Source of the DNA: Paenibacillus turicensis
GTDB taxonomy: Bacteria; Bacillota; Bacilli; Paenibacillales; Paenibacillaceae
Direction of reading: 5' to 3'
Length of the DNA: 64,000 nt
Assembly (NCBI RefSeq): GCF_017873435.1
Contig: NZ_JAGGKG010000001.1
Location: 310,001 to 374,000 of the forward strand
Shown here piece by piece: positions 26,929 to 35,981 of this stretch. A model generated the notes under the pieces. That model searched no databases. It saw only the letters and a list, made by a program, of their open reading frames with translations, and had not been told where the DNA came from. Both the position numbers and the translations under genes were made by a program. Position 1 is the stretch's first letter. Every line of letters begins with the position of its first letter.

Positions 26929-29022
26929 ATGCGCTCATCCTCACAGAATCAGTCTGATTTATTTTCGTTATTATATAAAACTAGCTTGATCATCCTCTCT
27001 GTATTGTTATTCCTTAGCTTCATTATGACTGCAAATGTTAGTGCAGATAGTAATGCAGATAACAGTGCAGATAACAGTGCAGAAAATAGCAAAGGTAATA
27101 GTGGAAATGATAACAAGCTGATTATTGGCCCTTCCAGCTCTCAGGAAGTAGAAGCCTTTATAGATAGCTTTATTAACTCTAGCAGTATTAAGCCTTATTT
27201 GGCTGGTGCTGTAGTTAGTGTTGTCAGAGATAAAAGCATCCTATTAAATAAAGGGTATGGCTATAGTAATTTAGAGAAACGTATCCTTGTTGATGCAAAT
27301 AAAACTCAATTTCGTGTGGCCTCCATATCTAAGACGCTAACAGCGACCGCAATTATGCAGTTACAGGATCTGGGCAAGCTTGCACTTGATAAAGATATAA
27401 ATCAGTATACGGGAAATTTAATCGTTCCTAACCTCACTGAGAAAGCATTAACGCTAAAACACCTGCTGACACACACGAGCGGGTTTAATTACACAGACAG
27501 CGGAGTCACCGTCAGGAGCTATAATACGAATATTTCGCTTGAAAATTTTATTTATAAAAATATGCCAACGGTTACAACCGACCCAGGTAAGGCATACCGT
27601 TATGATAATTACAGCTATGCGTTACAAGGCTATATTGTACAAAAAATTTCTGGTATGCCTTATGAAAATTATATACAACGTCACATTTTTGATCCATTGG
27701 AAATGTATAACAGCCACTTTTATTTAACACCTAATAAGCTAGGTGATCTAGCTACGCCGTACAACAAAAAGCATGAGCCTATGCCTCAATATATCGTGTC
27801 CTCAAACATTTCACCTGACAGTGGGATGATCACGACAGGGAAGGACATGAGCAACTTTATGATCGCGATGTTAAATAAAGGAGAATTTAAAAACGAATCT
27901 ATATTATCTCCAGACTCTGTGGCGACCATGCAAAAGCTAGACTACTCTATTCATCCTGATGTCCCTGGTGTAGGTTATGGTTTTGAATCCACCTATAATG
28001 AATATAACAATGGCCGTTATATCATTAGTAAAGCTGGTGATCTACCAGGCTTTCATTCCGACTTCTGGTTGCTTCCTAAAGAAGGAGTAGGATTATTTAT
28101 TGTATACAATAGTGACAAGCTTGACCTTCGAGGGAGGTTGCTTGAAGCTTTTATGCAGCATTACTATCCTTCTCCTACTGCGACAGCCAAGGGATCTAAG
28201 GGATCTGCCTCCAATCGAGGCTTGCGAGACTTTACAGGGTATTATCGTGATCTAAGACAAGCTTCATGGACCTATTATATTACTGCCACAGAAGATCAAT
28301 TAATCGTAAAGGACAATTATGGTATCCATAAGCTTAAAAGAGTGCAAGACTTATTATTTATGGATGATAAAGGTCGACAAGCCGCATTTAAAATAGATGC
28401 ACAAGGAGATATCACCTATTTCTATTACAATAAATCAGACAGTTGGGCGATCAAGCTACCTGAGCCAGAGCTATACAGCGATGTATCTAGTGACAATCCT
28501 TATGCTCCTTCCATCTATCGCCTTAAACAATTGGGCGTATTACCTCAGGAAAGTGGTCGATTTGCTCCAGAGGCTCCAATTACAGGCAGTGAGTTTCTCC
28601 AGCAAGCGATGACCGTGACAGGGTTATATACAGCAACAACTAATTTATCGGCTAATCAAAGCTATGCTAAAAACAATTCGATCAATACGACATTAATGCA
28701 AACTGCAAATAGGTTAGGTATTATCTCCAATACGGACCTGCGGTCCTTTAGAATGGATCAGCCAATTTCTAGAGAACAAGCTGCAACTGTATTATGGCGT
28801 ATCGTGCAAAATCAAAAAAATATTCCTTCTATGACAGCAAAGCTAGCAGGGAAGCAAAGTAATTGGGCGGTAGAAGGCGTATCGTTTGTTGTGTTGCTTC
28901 GATTGTATGGTCCAGAGGTAACGATTGATCTGGATGGGAGTATCAACTACCAATCCCAGAAATATATGTCTAGGCAAGAATCTGCTATTATGCTAGATAA
29001 GTTAGTTAATGTGTTGTATTAA
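26929..29022 (+). CDS. Cell-surface serine hydrolase (beta-lactamase/penicillin-binding family) with SLH-like C-terminus
   Basis: 697 residues from the ATG at 26929, which has AAGGAG six bases upstream; the ATG at 26905 lacks a site. An N-terminal hydrophobic segment (LIILSVLLFLSFIMTANVSA) is followed by an Asn/Ser/Asp-rich linker. The class C beta-lactamase-like domain shows SISK near residue 132 (nucleophile Ser and Lys), Y-D-N in YRYDNYSYALQGY, and HSDFWLLP near the end of the domain. A ~100-residue small domain (GYYRDLRQASWTYYITA) follows, then three degenerate SLH-like repeats to the C-terminus. Likely acts on wall peptides or esters; a role in antibiotic hydrolysis is not implied. It is bracketed by palindromic repeats R2 and R3, and R3 abuts its stop codon. 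Confidence 0.87.
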   Translation: MRSSSQNQSDLFSLLYKTSLIILSVLLFLSFIMTANVSADSNADNSADNSAENSKGNSGNDNKLIIGPSSSQEVEAFIDSFINSSSIKPYLAGAVVSVVRDKSILLNKGYGYSNLEKRILVDANKTQFRVASISKTLTATAIMQLQDLGKLALDKDINQYTGNLIVPNLTEKALTLKHLLTHTSGFNYTDSGVTVRSYNTNISLENFIYKNMPTVTTDPGKAYRYDNYSYALQGYIVQKISGMPYENYIQRHIFDPLEMYNSHFYLTPNKLGDLATPYNKKHEPMPQYIVSSNISPDSGMITTGKDMSNFMIAMLNKGEFKNESILSPDSVATMQKLDYSIHPDVPGVGYGFESTYNEYNNGRYIISKAGDLPGFHSDFWLLPKEGVGLFIVYNSDKLDLRGRLLEAFMQHYYPSPTATAKGSKGSASNRGLRDFTGYYRDLRQASWTYYITATEDQLIVKDNYGIHKLKRVQDLLFMDDKGRQAAFKIDAQGDITYFYYNKSDSWAIKLPEPELYSDVSSDNPYAPSIYRLKQLGVLPQESGRFAPEAPITGSEFLQQAMTVTGLYTATTNLSANQSYAKNNSINTTLMQTANRLGIISNTDLRSFRMDQPISREQAATVLWRIVQNQKNIPSMTAKLAGKQSNWAVEGVSFVVLLRLYGPEVTIDLDGSINYQSQKYMSRQESAIMLDKLVNVLY

Positions 29023-29026
29023 TTAA

Positions 29027-29243
29027 GACTCAACACAGAAATCGGTTTCTTGACAATCTATAAAGTAAGAGGCTACATAGCAGGGAGTGGCTTCAACCGC
29101 TGTTAAGGTCCCATTTTCTTTATAACATGTATTGAGTGGGTGAAAAATGTGACCTTAAAGGCGGACGCGTTCGCTTCTCCACCATCTCCCTGCTCCTTCG
29201 CTTCATTTAGCTTATTGTCAAGTACCGATTTTAAGATTGAGCC
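29027..29243. mobile_element. Dispersed palindromic repeat, copy R3 (type 1) with perfect 8-bp flanking repeats
   Basis: 217 bases with inverted ends (GACTCAAC...; ...GATTGAGCC), CTTGACAAT/ATTGTCAAG, and an inner stem TTAAGGTCCCATTTT (29103-29117) with 29144-29158 (one mismatch). TTAATTAA occurs exactly on both sides (29019-29026 and 29244-29251), as expected for an 8-bp target duplication. The left repeat includes the stop codon of the serine hydrolase gene. Confidence 0.9.
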
Positions 29244-29267
29244 TTAATTAAATAGGTTTAGAGAATA

Positions 29268-29318
29268 GAAAAGGGCGTCTAACAGTCTTAATTGACTGCT
29301 AAACGCCCTTTTCTTTTA
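29268..29318. terminator. Bidirectional rho-independent terminator
   Basis: GAAAAGGGCGT (29268-29278) pairs with ACGCCCTTTTC (29303-29313), with an inner CAGTC/GACTG stem and a TTTT tail. It lies between convergent genes ending at 29022 (+) and 29367 (-). Confidence 0.88.
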
Positions 29319-29366
29319 AGAGAAGTAAGGAAGTAAGCTTAACTGCATATATGCATTAAGCCCTTT

Positions 29367-30167
29367 CTATATATCAATCTTTAAGCTATAGCCCTCGACC
29401 GCCACTCCTGGTGTACGCTCAATCGCTAACTTATGATCTTCAGAGAAGCCAATCGTTTCTCCATGTCTTAAAATTACATTGTTTTCAATGACATGAGTAA
29501 CGATCAAAAATAATACTTCATACAATTTGGAAACGTCCTGTTGTGAATCAATCACTTCAATTTCATCTTTTCCAAACACTTTAAGTCCTGAAGTATACAT
29601 GTTACGCCCATTCTCACCACGATACAAACCAATAAATATCCATAAAGGGATTGGCGAAACATTCTCTTTTAACGCTTTTGCTGCATCAATATAATATCCT
29701 GCTTCATGTACCATTGGATGCATATATAAGGCAATTGCATGAGGCATACGTAATAAAGAGCTCGCAACCTTTGTAAACAAAGTGTAGGCTTCAGTGACAT
29801 TCTTGTGATCCATCACAGATACAATAATTTGTGCCTTATGGGTAGAAGTAACTTGCTCTGCTTCTGGCCATAAGAAGTTGCGACCTGCATTTTCCTCTAC
29901 CTCTTGGTTAGGAATCGGAGCTGGGATATATCCACACACTACCTTCATTCCATCTACTTCGAAAATCAACGTTTCTTCTTCGGTTTGTACATCTACTGAA
30001 AGATTCCAATCCTCCTGCATCGCAGCAACAAACACATCAAAATCATATTGACATTCATCGAGTAAAATAAATCCAAGAATAGGGCCCTGCTCTGGCTCAG
30101 CTACTGGAGGTGCAGGTTTAGTTGGAACTGGGTTGGTTTTTCTCTTTAATCTATCTAATAAACCCAT
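29367..30167 (-). CDS. DUF4261 domain protein
   Basis: 266 residues, ATG with GAAAGGAGG upstream. The first ~30 residues are basic and proline-rich (LLDRLKRKTNPVPTKPAPP). The rest matches the DUF4261 family: ILGFILLDECQYDFDVFVAAM, AQIIVSVMDHKNVTEAYTLF, AGYYIDAAKALKENVSPIPL and LWIFIGLYRGENGRNMYTSG. No signal peptide, so cytoplasmic. The molecular function of the family is unknown to me. It lies 40 bases after the SEC-C protein gene on the same strand and is probably co-transcribed with it. Confidence 0.85.
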   Translation of the reverse strand: MGLLDRLKRKTNPVPTKPAPPVAEPEQGPILGFILLDECQYDFDVFVAAMQEDWNLSVDVQTEEETLIFEVDGMKVVCGYIPAPIPNQEVEENAGRNFLWPEAEQVTSTHKAQIIVSVMDHKNVTEAYTLFTKVASSLLRMPHAIALYMHPMVHEAGYYIDAAKALKENVSPIPLWIFIGLYRGENGRNMYTSGLKVFGKDEIEVIDSQQDVSKLYEVLFLIVTHVIENNVILRHGETIGFSEDHKLAIERTPGVAVEGYSLKIDI

Positions 30168-30207
30168 GATTTTATCCTCCTTTCACAATTAATTATTCAT
30201 ACCGCAA

Positions 30208-31377
30208 TTAATTTTTACCGCAGCATTTCTTATATTTTTTCCCACTGCCACAAGGACATGGGTCATTGCGACCAATCTTCTCTACCGTTACAGGTTTTTT
30301 GTTCGGAATTGCAAATGGTGTTGCGCCTGTACGGAAGTTTCCAGGGATTTTGCTCATCTCAATCGGTGTATATCCACAGTTTGACCAAAATCTAGTATGG
30401 TTATATACATCAGCAATTAATGCAATAATTTGCTCCGCTTGATCTTTATTATGAAACTGAATATCACGGCGTTCAAATTCATATACAATTTCCTGCAAGG
30501 TTGACTCGTTAGAGCATGCAAGCTGAATATCATCAATTAAATACTCTCGCATCTCTGGGTCTGTACATAACTCTACAGCTAAATATTTATCAAGCGCCTT
30601 TAACTGTGGTGTCATTTCAAAATACATATCATCTGCATATTGCAGTAATGTCTCTTGATCCGGTACATAATGAGGTTTGTTTTGTATTTTTTGAAATAAT
30701 TCCTTATATTCCTTTTCATCCTCAGACACGAGTAAAGCCTGATTCACAATATATCCATCATGTGCAACAAAATATTGCTCACGCTTTAAAAATTCATCCA
30801 TGTAGCTTGTTATTTCTTCTAAGCTTAGCTTTTCCTCATGTTGATCATTATAAATTTCATGCAGCATTTCAGTAGTGAAAATACCATATAGGTTGTTCAA
30901 AGCAAGTACATATTGGAAAATGTACATCCGCTTTTCATAAGCCTCATTAAAAGCAGCTGTATTCATTTTATGGAAAGCTTGTACGATCTCATCTGGCATT
31001 ACAATATATAGCTTCTTATCATTAAAATAAGTATAAACTACACCACGCTCAAGTAAATAAACGTATTGGCCATATGGAATATAGTTGTCCTGCTGAACAG
31101 GATTTTCAACTAAAGATTTAAATAAATCCCATTCATCAAATGCCGCTTCTAATAAAATACTTTCTAAATTAGCAGGTTCCGTTAACCATTGCTGCAAAGC
31201 AAGAGCTAACTCCTCCTTTTTCAATTTAGAACGACCCGCTATTTTGTTCGCTGTTGCTAGCGCAGACAATTTAGTCTTTGACATTCCTAATAATGTTTCT
31301 GACAAGCTTGTTGTTACATCACCAATAATGGCATGTTGAATATTTTGTTCTTCAAGCATTAACTTCAAATTCTCCAA
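30208..31377 (-). CDS. SEC-C motif zinc-binding protein
   Basis: About 389 residues. The C-terminus is a classic SEC-C metal-binding motif ([21 protein letters not shown]), as in the SecA tail, which binds zinc. The N-terminus ([29 protein letters not shown]) resembles a Rho-N/SAP-like helical element. The middle is helical and unassigned. Start choice is uncertain: AGAGG stands ten bases before the TTG at 31377 but only one base before a GTG at 31386; an ATG at 31359 is also possible. It heads a two-gene unit with the DUF4261 gene. Role unknown; SEC-C proteins often interact with ribosomes or nucleic acids (family knowledge). Confidence 0.82.
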   Translation of the reverse strand: MENLKLMLEEQNIQHAIIGDVTTSLSETLLGMSKTKLSALATANKIAGRSKLKKEELALALQQWLTEPANLESILLEAAFDEWDLFKSLVENPVQQDNYIPYGQYVYLLERGVVYTYFNDKKLYIVMPDEIVQAFHKMNTAAFNEAYEKRMYIFQYVLALNNLYGIFTTEMLHEIYNDQHEEKLSLEEITSYMDEFLKREQYFVAHDGYIVNQALLVSEDEKEYKELFQKIQNKPHYVPDQETLLQYADDMYFEMTPQLKALDKYLAVELCTDPEMREYLIDDIQLACSNESTLQEIVYEFERRDIQFHNKDQAEQIIALIADVYNHTRFWSNCGYTPIEMSKIPGNFRTGATPFAIPNKKPVTVEKIGRNDPCPCGSGKKYKKCCGKN

Positions 31378-31466
31378 AAAAGGCACACCTCTTCCAAATA
31401 ATCACGATCTGTCACACATCTAGATTCTACTTTTAAAGACCTATCTATTCATTATACATGAATCTG

Positions 31467-32462
31467 TTATTCAAAGGGATACTTTAGTCCCCATTGCCCA
31501 CGCATCTTGTCTAAAATTCTAATAATATTCAAAGACTCATTTAAGGAAATAATCGGACATTCTTTTTCTCCTGCTAATATTAAACGTCCTACCTCTTCTG
31601 CTTCATAAGCATAACCATGAGACGCGCGTGGCGCTGAAAATGTTTCAGCCTTAGCATCATTTACCTGTAATGTCGCTTCATTTGCATATAAAAAAGTAGG
31701 AATGTGAATATGACCTTTTGTACCATAAATATAAGCATCGTTATTTAGCGCCAATCGTACAGCACCAGTTACTAAGGCAGCTTTCCCAGCACCATAATCT
31801 AATAGTGCAGAAAAATGCTCATCCACCCCTGTTTGCCCAATCTCAGCACTACTTGAAATATGGATTGGATTAGCACCAAAAATCATCGCCGCAAAGGATA
31901 CGGGATAAATACCAGCATCTAACAAAGCTCCTCCACCAAGCTCTGGGTTTAATAGTCTCCCTTGTGGATTCCATTCACTATGAAAACCAAATTCAGCACG
32001 AACCTGCTTAACCTCACCAATCTGTCCCTGCTGAATCCATTCTCTCACCTTTACGATTGCAGGTAAAAAGCGTGTCCACATCGCTTCCATCATAAACACA
32101 TTTTTTTGTCTGGCAAGTGCAATTAATTTTTCCAAATCGTTTGCATTTACAGTAAAAGGTTTTTCGCACAATACAGCCTTCCCCGCCTGCAACGCTAACG
32201 TCACATGCTCAATATGAAAAGGATGAGGTGTTCCAATATAAATAACATCAACGTTGGGATCTGCGACAAGCTCCTCATAACTTCCATATGCTTTAGGAAT
32301 ATTCATATTTTCTGCAAATTTAGTAGCACTTTCAAGTGTTCGAGAACCAACAGCAATAGCTTCACCATTATCAACATATTGTAAATCACTTGCAAAACGA
32401 TCCGCGATCCAGCCAGTTCCCATGATGCCCCAGTTAACCTTTTTCTTTATTGCAGAATTCAT
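31467..32462 (-). CDS. Gfo/Idh/MocA-family NAD(P)-dependent oxidoreductase
   Basis: 331 residues, ATG with AGGAGG upstream. The N-terminal Rossmann fold begins VNWGIMGTGWIADRFASDL (GxGxxA-type loop). The family EKP motif is in AVLCEKPFTVNANDLEKLI. The C-terminal alpha/beta domain contains GGGALLDAGIYPVSFAAMIFG. This resembles the dihydrodiol-dehydrogenase-like branch, which oxidises or reduces sugars and related compounds; the substrate is not predictable. Monocistronic. A second family member lies at 41.2-42.2 kb. Confidence 0.92.
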   Translation of the reverse strand: MNSAIKKKVNWGIMGTGWIADRFASDLQYVDNGEAIAVGSRTLESATKFAENMNIPKAYGSYEELVADPNVDVIYIGTPHPFHIEHVTLALQAGKAVLCEKPFTVNANDLEKLIALARQKNVFMMEAMWTRFLPAIVKVREWIQQGQIGEVKQVRAEFGFHSEWNPQGRLLNPELGGGALLDAGIYPVSFAAMIFGANPIHISSSAEIGQTGVDEHFSALLDYGAGKAALVTGAVRLALNNDAYIYGTKGHIHIPTFLYANEATLQVNDAKAETFSAPRASHGYAYEAEEVGRLILAGEKECPIISLNESLNIIRILDKMRGQWGLKYPFE

Positions 32463-32598
32463 ATGAATACCTCCTAAAAAATAAATGTAGTTAAGTAATC
32501 TTACCCATTATAACATTTAATAAAAAAACCAAACAAAAAGATGCGCTACTTACTAAACTGTATACACAATGCTTTTCTATAATACATTCAACTATTTA

Positions 32599-33450
32599 CT
32601 ATTTAGCGCTATCTATTACTCCTTGAGGAATCATAATTTTTTTAATGTTATTGTGTTTAGAAACATTAATGGTCATATCTAATTCAACCAACACCTTTTG
32701 TCCTGCCTGCTCACCTTCCATCATAATTTTCATTTTGTGCTCTAATGGATAGAATGTTCTTTTTTGTATTTTACTTGTTAATCTTATATACTTAACATTC
32801 ATCATTTGTAAGCTATCGCCTAGTATTTCTTCTGCTACTTTTTTTGCTTTGTCAGCTTGGTCTTCACCACTTACTTGAGCCTCAATCACATAATTTTCGC
32901 CTTCCGTAGTCATTTTAGTTATCTCACGCACAATTGTAAATGTATGTAATTGACTTGATACATCTATACTTGCTTCAATAATCTGAGAAAAATCATTCTC
33001 AATATCTTTTTTTGTATATATCCATGTACCATCCACTGACTCATAAATATCATCTTTTATCATATACTGCTCTAATTTGCTATTTTCATTATCTGATTTC
33101 ATGTTAAGTAATACATGCATTTGAACAGGATCATTAATATATTCTTGTTGAACTGAAATGTTCACCTTCCGTTGATTCTCTTTATTTCCCTCTTGAACAT
33201 TTTCAATATGTACTAGGGATAAATCTACAGCATAACTCTTTAGCTTCTCAGCTACCTCAGATTGTTCAATTAATTCATCTAAGAGAGATAAAGCACTGTC
33301 ATTCTCGGACCTTGTTTCATAACTAGCTTTAGATTCATTTACTTCCGATCGATTTACTAATGGATGTCCCCCTTTTTCCGCATTAAAGCCCCATATTGTC
33401 ACACCAACTACTAAAAATAATGCAGGTAAAATCCTTAAATATTTTTTCAA
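32599..33450 (-). CDS. DUF6612-type secreted protein, third tandem paralog with lost lipobox
   Basis: 283 residues, TTG start behind GGGGGA. Clearly paralogous to the next two genes upstream: LKSYAVDLSLVHIEN, EYINDPVQMHVLLNM, EGENYVIEAQVSGEDQADKA, and the end SKHNNIKKIMIPQGVIDSAK. Its sisters have a lipobox (SITACG). Here the aligned residues are VTIWGF: the cysteine codon is TGG (Trp), so lipid attachment is not expected and the N-terminus may act as a membrane anchor or ordinary signal. Function unknown; the fold is probably the LolA/LppX-like half barrel reported for similar lipoproteins (inference). Confidence 0.85.
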   Translation of the reverse strand: MKKYLRILPALFLVVGVTIWGFNAEKGGHPLVNRSEVNESKASYETRSENDSALSLLDELIEQSEVAEKLKSYAVDLSLVHIENVQEGNKENQRKVNISVQQEYINDPVQMHVLLNMKSDNENSKLEQYMIKDDIYESVDGTWIYTKKDIENDFSQIIEASIDVSSQLHTFTIVREITKMTTEGENYVIEAQVSGEDQADKAKKVAEEILGDSLQMMNVKYIRLTSKIQKRTFYPLEHKMKIMMEGEQAGQKVLVELDMTINVSKHNNIKKIMIPQGVIDSAK

Positions 33451-33592
33451 TATAAAAATCCCCCTATTTTTATATAATCCAGTTCATTTAAGCAAAAATA
33501 CGGATTATATAAAAGGGGGATTAAGACCTAAAAAATTTTAAAACTAGTACCTTTATGCTACTACATACGGACTTTATATCTATATTTATCCT

Positions 33593-34459
33593 TTACTTCG
33601 TAGCGCTATCTAATGCTTCTTGAGGAACCTTGATTTCTGTAATTTCGTTGTGCTTGGAGAAGCTAATGTCCATGTCCATATCCATTGCCATCTTTTGTCC
33701 ATCTTGCTCCATGTCCATAACAAGCTTAACTTTAGAGGAAACTGGATACAAGGTATCTTTTTGAACTGCCGTAGTCATTTTCATTTCAGTAATGTTCATC
33801 ATATCTAACATTTGGGATACTTGTGCACCGTTAGCACCTGCACCTGCATTTTTGCTTAATACTTCTTTTGCTAATTCTTTGATTTTATCGCCACTTACAT
33901 CAGCATTAATAATGTAGTTATCGCCTTCAGCCGTAATTTTAGCTTGATCTCCAAGTGATTTAAATTGCTCTAATTGCTGAGCTACATCTGCGTTACCTTC
34001 AGTAGATTTAAGCACTTCATCAATCGAAGCGTCTTTAGTGTGCATCCATTGACCGCTAACAAGCATATACATTCCGTCTTTAGTTACATATTGCTCGATA
34101 TCTTGTTTTTGCTCACCTGAATCCATGTTTGTGACGATATGCATTTGAACAGGGTCACCAATATATTCTGCTTTCATTGTAAGGTTCATGTTTTGCTCTT
34201 GCTTTTGCTCGCCTTGCTCCATCTTCATATTTTGCTTTGAAGAGATTTCCATTGCATAGCTTTTTAGTTCTTTCGCTTCCTTGGCTTGTTTAATTAATTC
34301 ATCTAAGGTTGGTGCAGCTGCGTTGCCTTCAGTTTTGCTAGTATTTTCTGTTTTAGCTCCGTTTGCTGACGTTGTGTCTCCTTCTTTTGCTTTTGAGCCA
34401 CATGCCGTAATACTAACCGCTAAAACTAATGTAAGTAATAATCCTGCCCATTTCTTCAA
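33593..34459 (-). CDS. DUF6612-type lipoprotein, second tandem paralog
   Basis: 288 residues, TTG start with GGGGGA nine bases upstream. Signal peptide and lipobox SITAC at about residue 20, then a Thr/Asn/Lys/Glu-rich linker. The body has ELKSYAMEISSKQNMKME, AEYIGDPVQMHIVTNMDSG, EGDNYIINADVSGDKIKEL and SKHNEITEIKVPQEALDSATK. It lies in a row of three paralogs on the minus strand, each with its own upstream gap. The element AAAACTAGTACCTTT or AAAACTAGTACTTTC occurs upstream of this gene and of the next one. Probably anchored on the outer face of the membrane; function unknown. Confidence 0.88.
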   Translation of the reverse strand: MKKWAGLLLTLVLAVSITACGSKAKEGDTTSANGAKTENTSKTEGNAAAPTLDELIKQAKEAKELKSYAMEISSKQNMKMEQGEQKQEQNMNLTMKAEYIGDPVQMHIVTNMDSGEQKQDIEQYVTKDGMYMLVSGQWMHTKDASIDEVLKSTEGNADVAQQLEQFKSLGDQAKITAEGDNYIINADVSGDKIKELAKEVLSKNAGAGANGAQVSQMLDMMNITEMKMTTAVQKDTLYPVSSKVKLVMDMEQDGQKMAMDMDMDISFSKHNEITEIKVPQEALDSATK

Positions 34460-34650
34460 TGTAAAAATCCCCCTAATTAATTTATATAATCCAATTCATT
34501 TAAACAAATATAGTGATGAAAAGAAAGGTGAATATAGAACTAAAAAAGCAGTAATAAATGTTTTAAAACTAGTACTTTCGTCTATTTCTATAATAAAAAT
34601 ATGACTTTTTTACATTTAATACAATTTTAAGTGATTGTATTTTAGTAAAT

Positions 34651-35535
34651 TTAGTTCACACTTTTCACTGCTTCTTCAGGCACCAAAATCTCCTTTATTT
34701 CATTATGCTTTGACAAAGTAAGGTATGTATCAAAGCGTGATACCATCTTCTCCTCACCTGCTGCCATATGCAAGATCAGGTTTGAGGTTGATGAAATTAA
34801 ATATAAATCTTGCTTATCCATAATCATTTCTAACTTCAATTCAATGTCATTTACAAGGTTAAACATACCCTCTAATTGAGCTTCGTCTTCTTCCGATGGC
34901 GTCCCAGTTGCATCCATCATCATTAAATATCTAGCTAAACCTAGCACCTTCTCCCCTTTTAAGTCGGCAGTAAGGACATATTGATCGGCATTAGCTAAAA
35001 TTTTTACCTCATCCCCAACAGAAGAAGCCAATTGCTCCAACATAAGCAGAACTTTTGCATTTTCATCTGAGAACATTTCATAATTTTTATCAGGTGGGTG
35101 GAAACTCCATTTTCCTTCAAAAAGAGTATAACTTCCTATACCGGACTTATAATAATCCTCAGTCGTAGTCTTCTCCCCTGATACTTCCAATTCTGTTACT
35201 ATATGTGATTGTTCTGGCTTAACAATATAATCCCCTGTCGATTTCATTTTCATATAATCCTCTTGGCGATCGGTGCCCTGTTCCATCACAAAGTTTTGCT
35301 CATAGCTGCGTACAGCAGTGTAGCTATTAAGTGTGTAAGACGATGACTTTACCTGTTCGATCAGATCACTGAAGTTCATTGTAGGGGAATCTTGTTCATT
35401 TTTTGTGTCCCCTGTCACATCTGTACCACTTTTGTTCGTTGAACTTCCCTCTTGTGCTGTTTTTTCCTTTGTGCCGCATGCTGTAATACTAATTAATAAC
35501 ATAACTAATATTAGCATGCCTAACCATTTCCTCAA
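34651..35535 (-). CDS. DUF6612-type lipoprotein, first tandem paralog
   Basis: 294 residues, TTG start behind AGGGGGA. Lipobox SITAC at about residue 20 followed by a Ser/Thr/Lys linker. Shared features with the two downstream paralogs are SSYTLNSYTAVRSYEQNF, DYIVKPEQSHIVTELEVSG, ADQYVLTADLKGEKVLGLA and the end SKHNEIKEILVPEEAVKSVN. It is the most diverged of the three. Upstream lies palindromic repeat R4, within 20-60 bases of the start, so the promoter may lie in or near that element. Function unknown. Confidence 0.87.
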   Translation of the reverse strand: MRKWLGMLILVMLLISITACGTKEKTAQEGSSTNKSGTDVTGDTKNEQDSPTMNFSDLIEQVKSSSYTLNSYTAVRSYEQNFVMEQGTDRQEDYMKMKSTGDYIVKPEQSHIVTELEVSGEKTTTEDYYKSGIGSYTLFEGKWSFHPPDKNYEMFSDENAKVLLMLEQLASSVGDEVKILANADQYVLTADLKGEKVLGLARYLMMMDATGTPSEEDEAQLEGMFNLVNDIELKLEMIMDKQDLYLISSTSNLILHMAAGEEKMVSRFDTYLTLSKHNEIKEILVPEEAVKSVN

Positions 35536-35553
35536 AAACTGTAATCCCCCTTT

Positions 35554-35778
35554 AATTTAGGATCATTTTTTAGATACATAGTTGCCAAAATGAAGATGGT
35601 AGCTACGAAACAGAGGGTTCTTCCGATCGTTGTTAAAACCAGATTTCTTCGATCATAGCACATTTGGGGTTGAAATCTGTTTTTAAATACGAACGTTTCA
35701 CTTCTCCAGAATCCCTCTGTTCCTTTGCTAATGTGAGATGTTTGTCAACTACTTATTCTAAATGATAAACCTGAAATT
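35554..35778. mobile_element. Dispersed palindromic repeat, copy R4 (type 2)
   Basis: About 220 bases. The outer arms are GGATCATTTTTTAGATACAT on the left and its counterpart ATTCTAAATGATAAACC on the right, with AGTTGCC/GTCAACT and CAGAGGG/CCCTCTG. The inner stem is TTAAAACCAGATTTC (35633-35647) with 35672-35686 (one mismatch). It shares GTAGCTACG and GTTCTTCCGATCGTTGTT with the other type 2 copies. No clear flanking duplication is seen. Confidence 0.82.
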
Positions 35779-35981
35779 AGATTTTTCTTAAAAATTACTT
35801 CTTTTATATTTAAACCATTATTCATAAATCAAAACAGGTAGACATCATTTTTATCGTTATGTGCATACTATTGATTAGTTGTTTATCGTCAAGAAGCAAC
35901 AGGTGTGAATTGTATCAACTTCGCGCCTAGCCTAATATACTGCATTAATTAACGTAAGGTCACATGGGGGGAATTTTACTT

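Noticed and set aside
26929..29022. Calling the serine hydrolase an antibiotic-resistance beta-lactamase.
   Set aside because: Only the general class C fold motifs are present, together with SLH-like repeats; many such proteins are wall or ester hydrolases.
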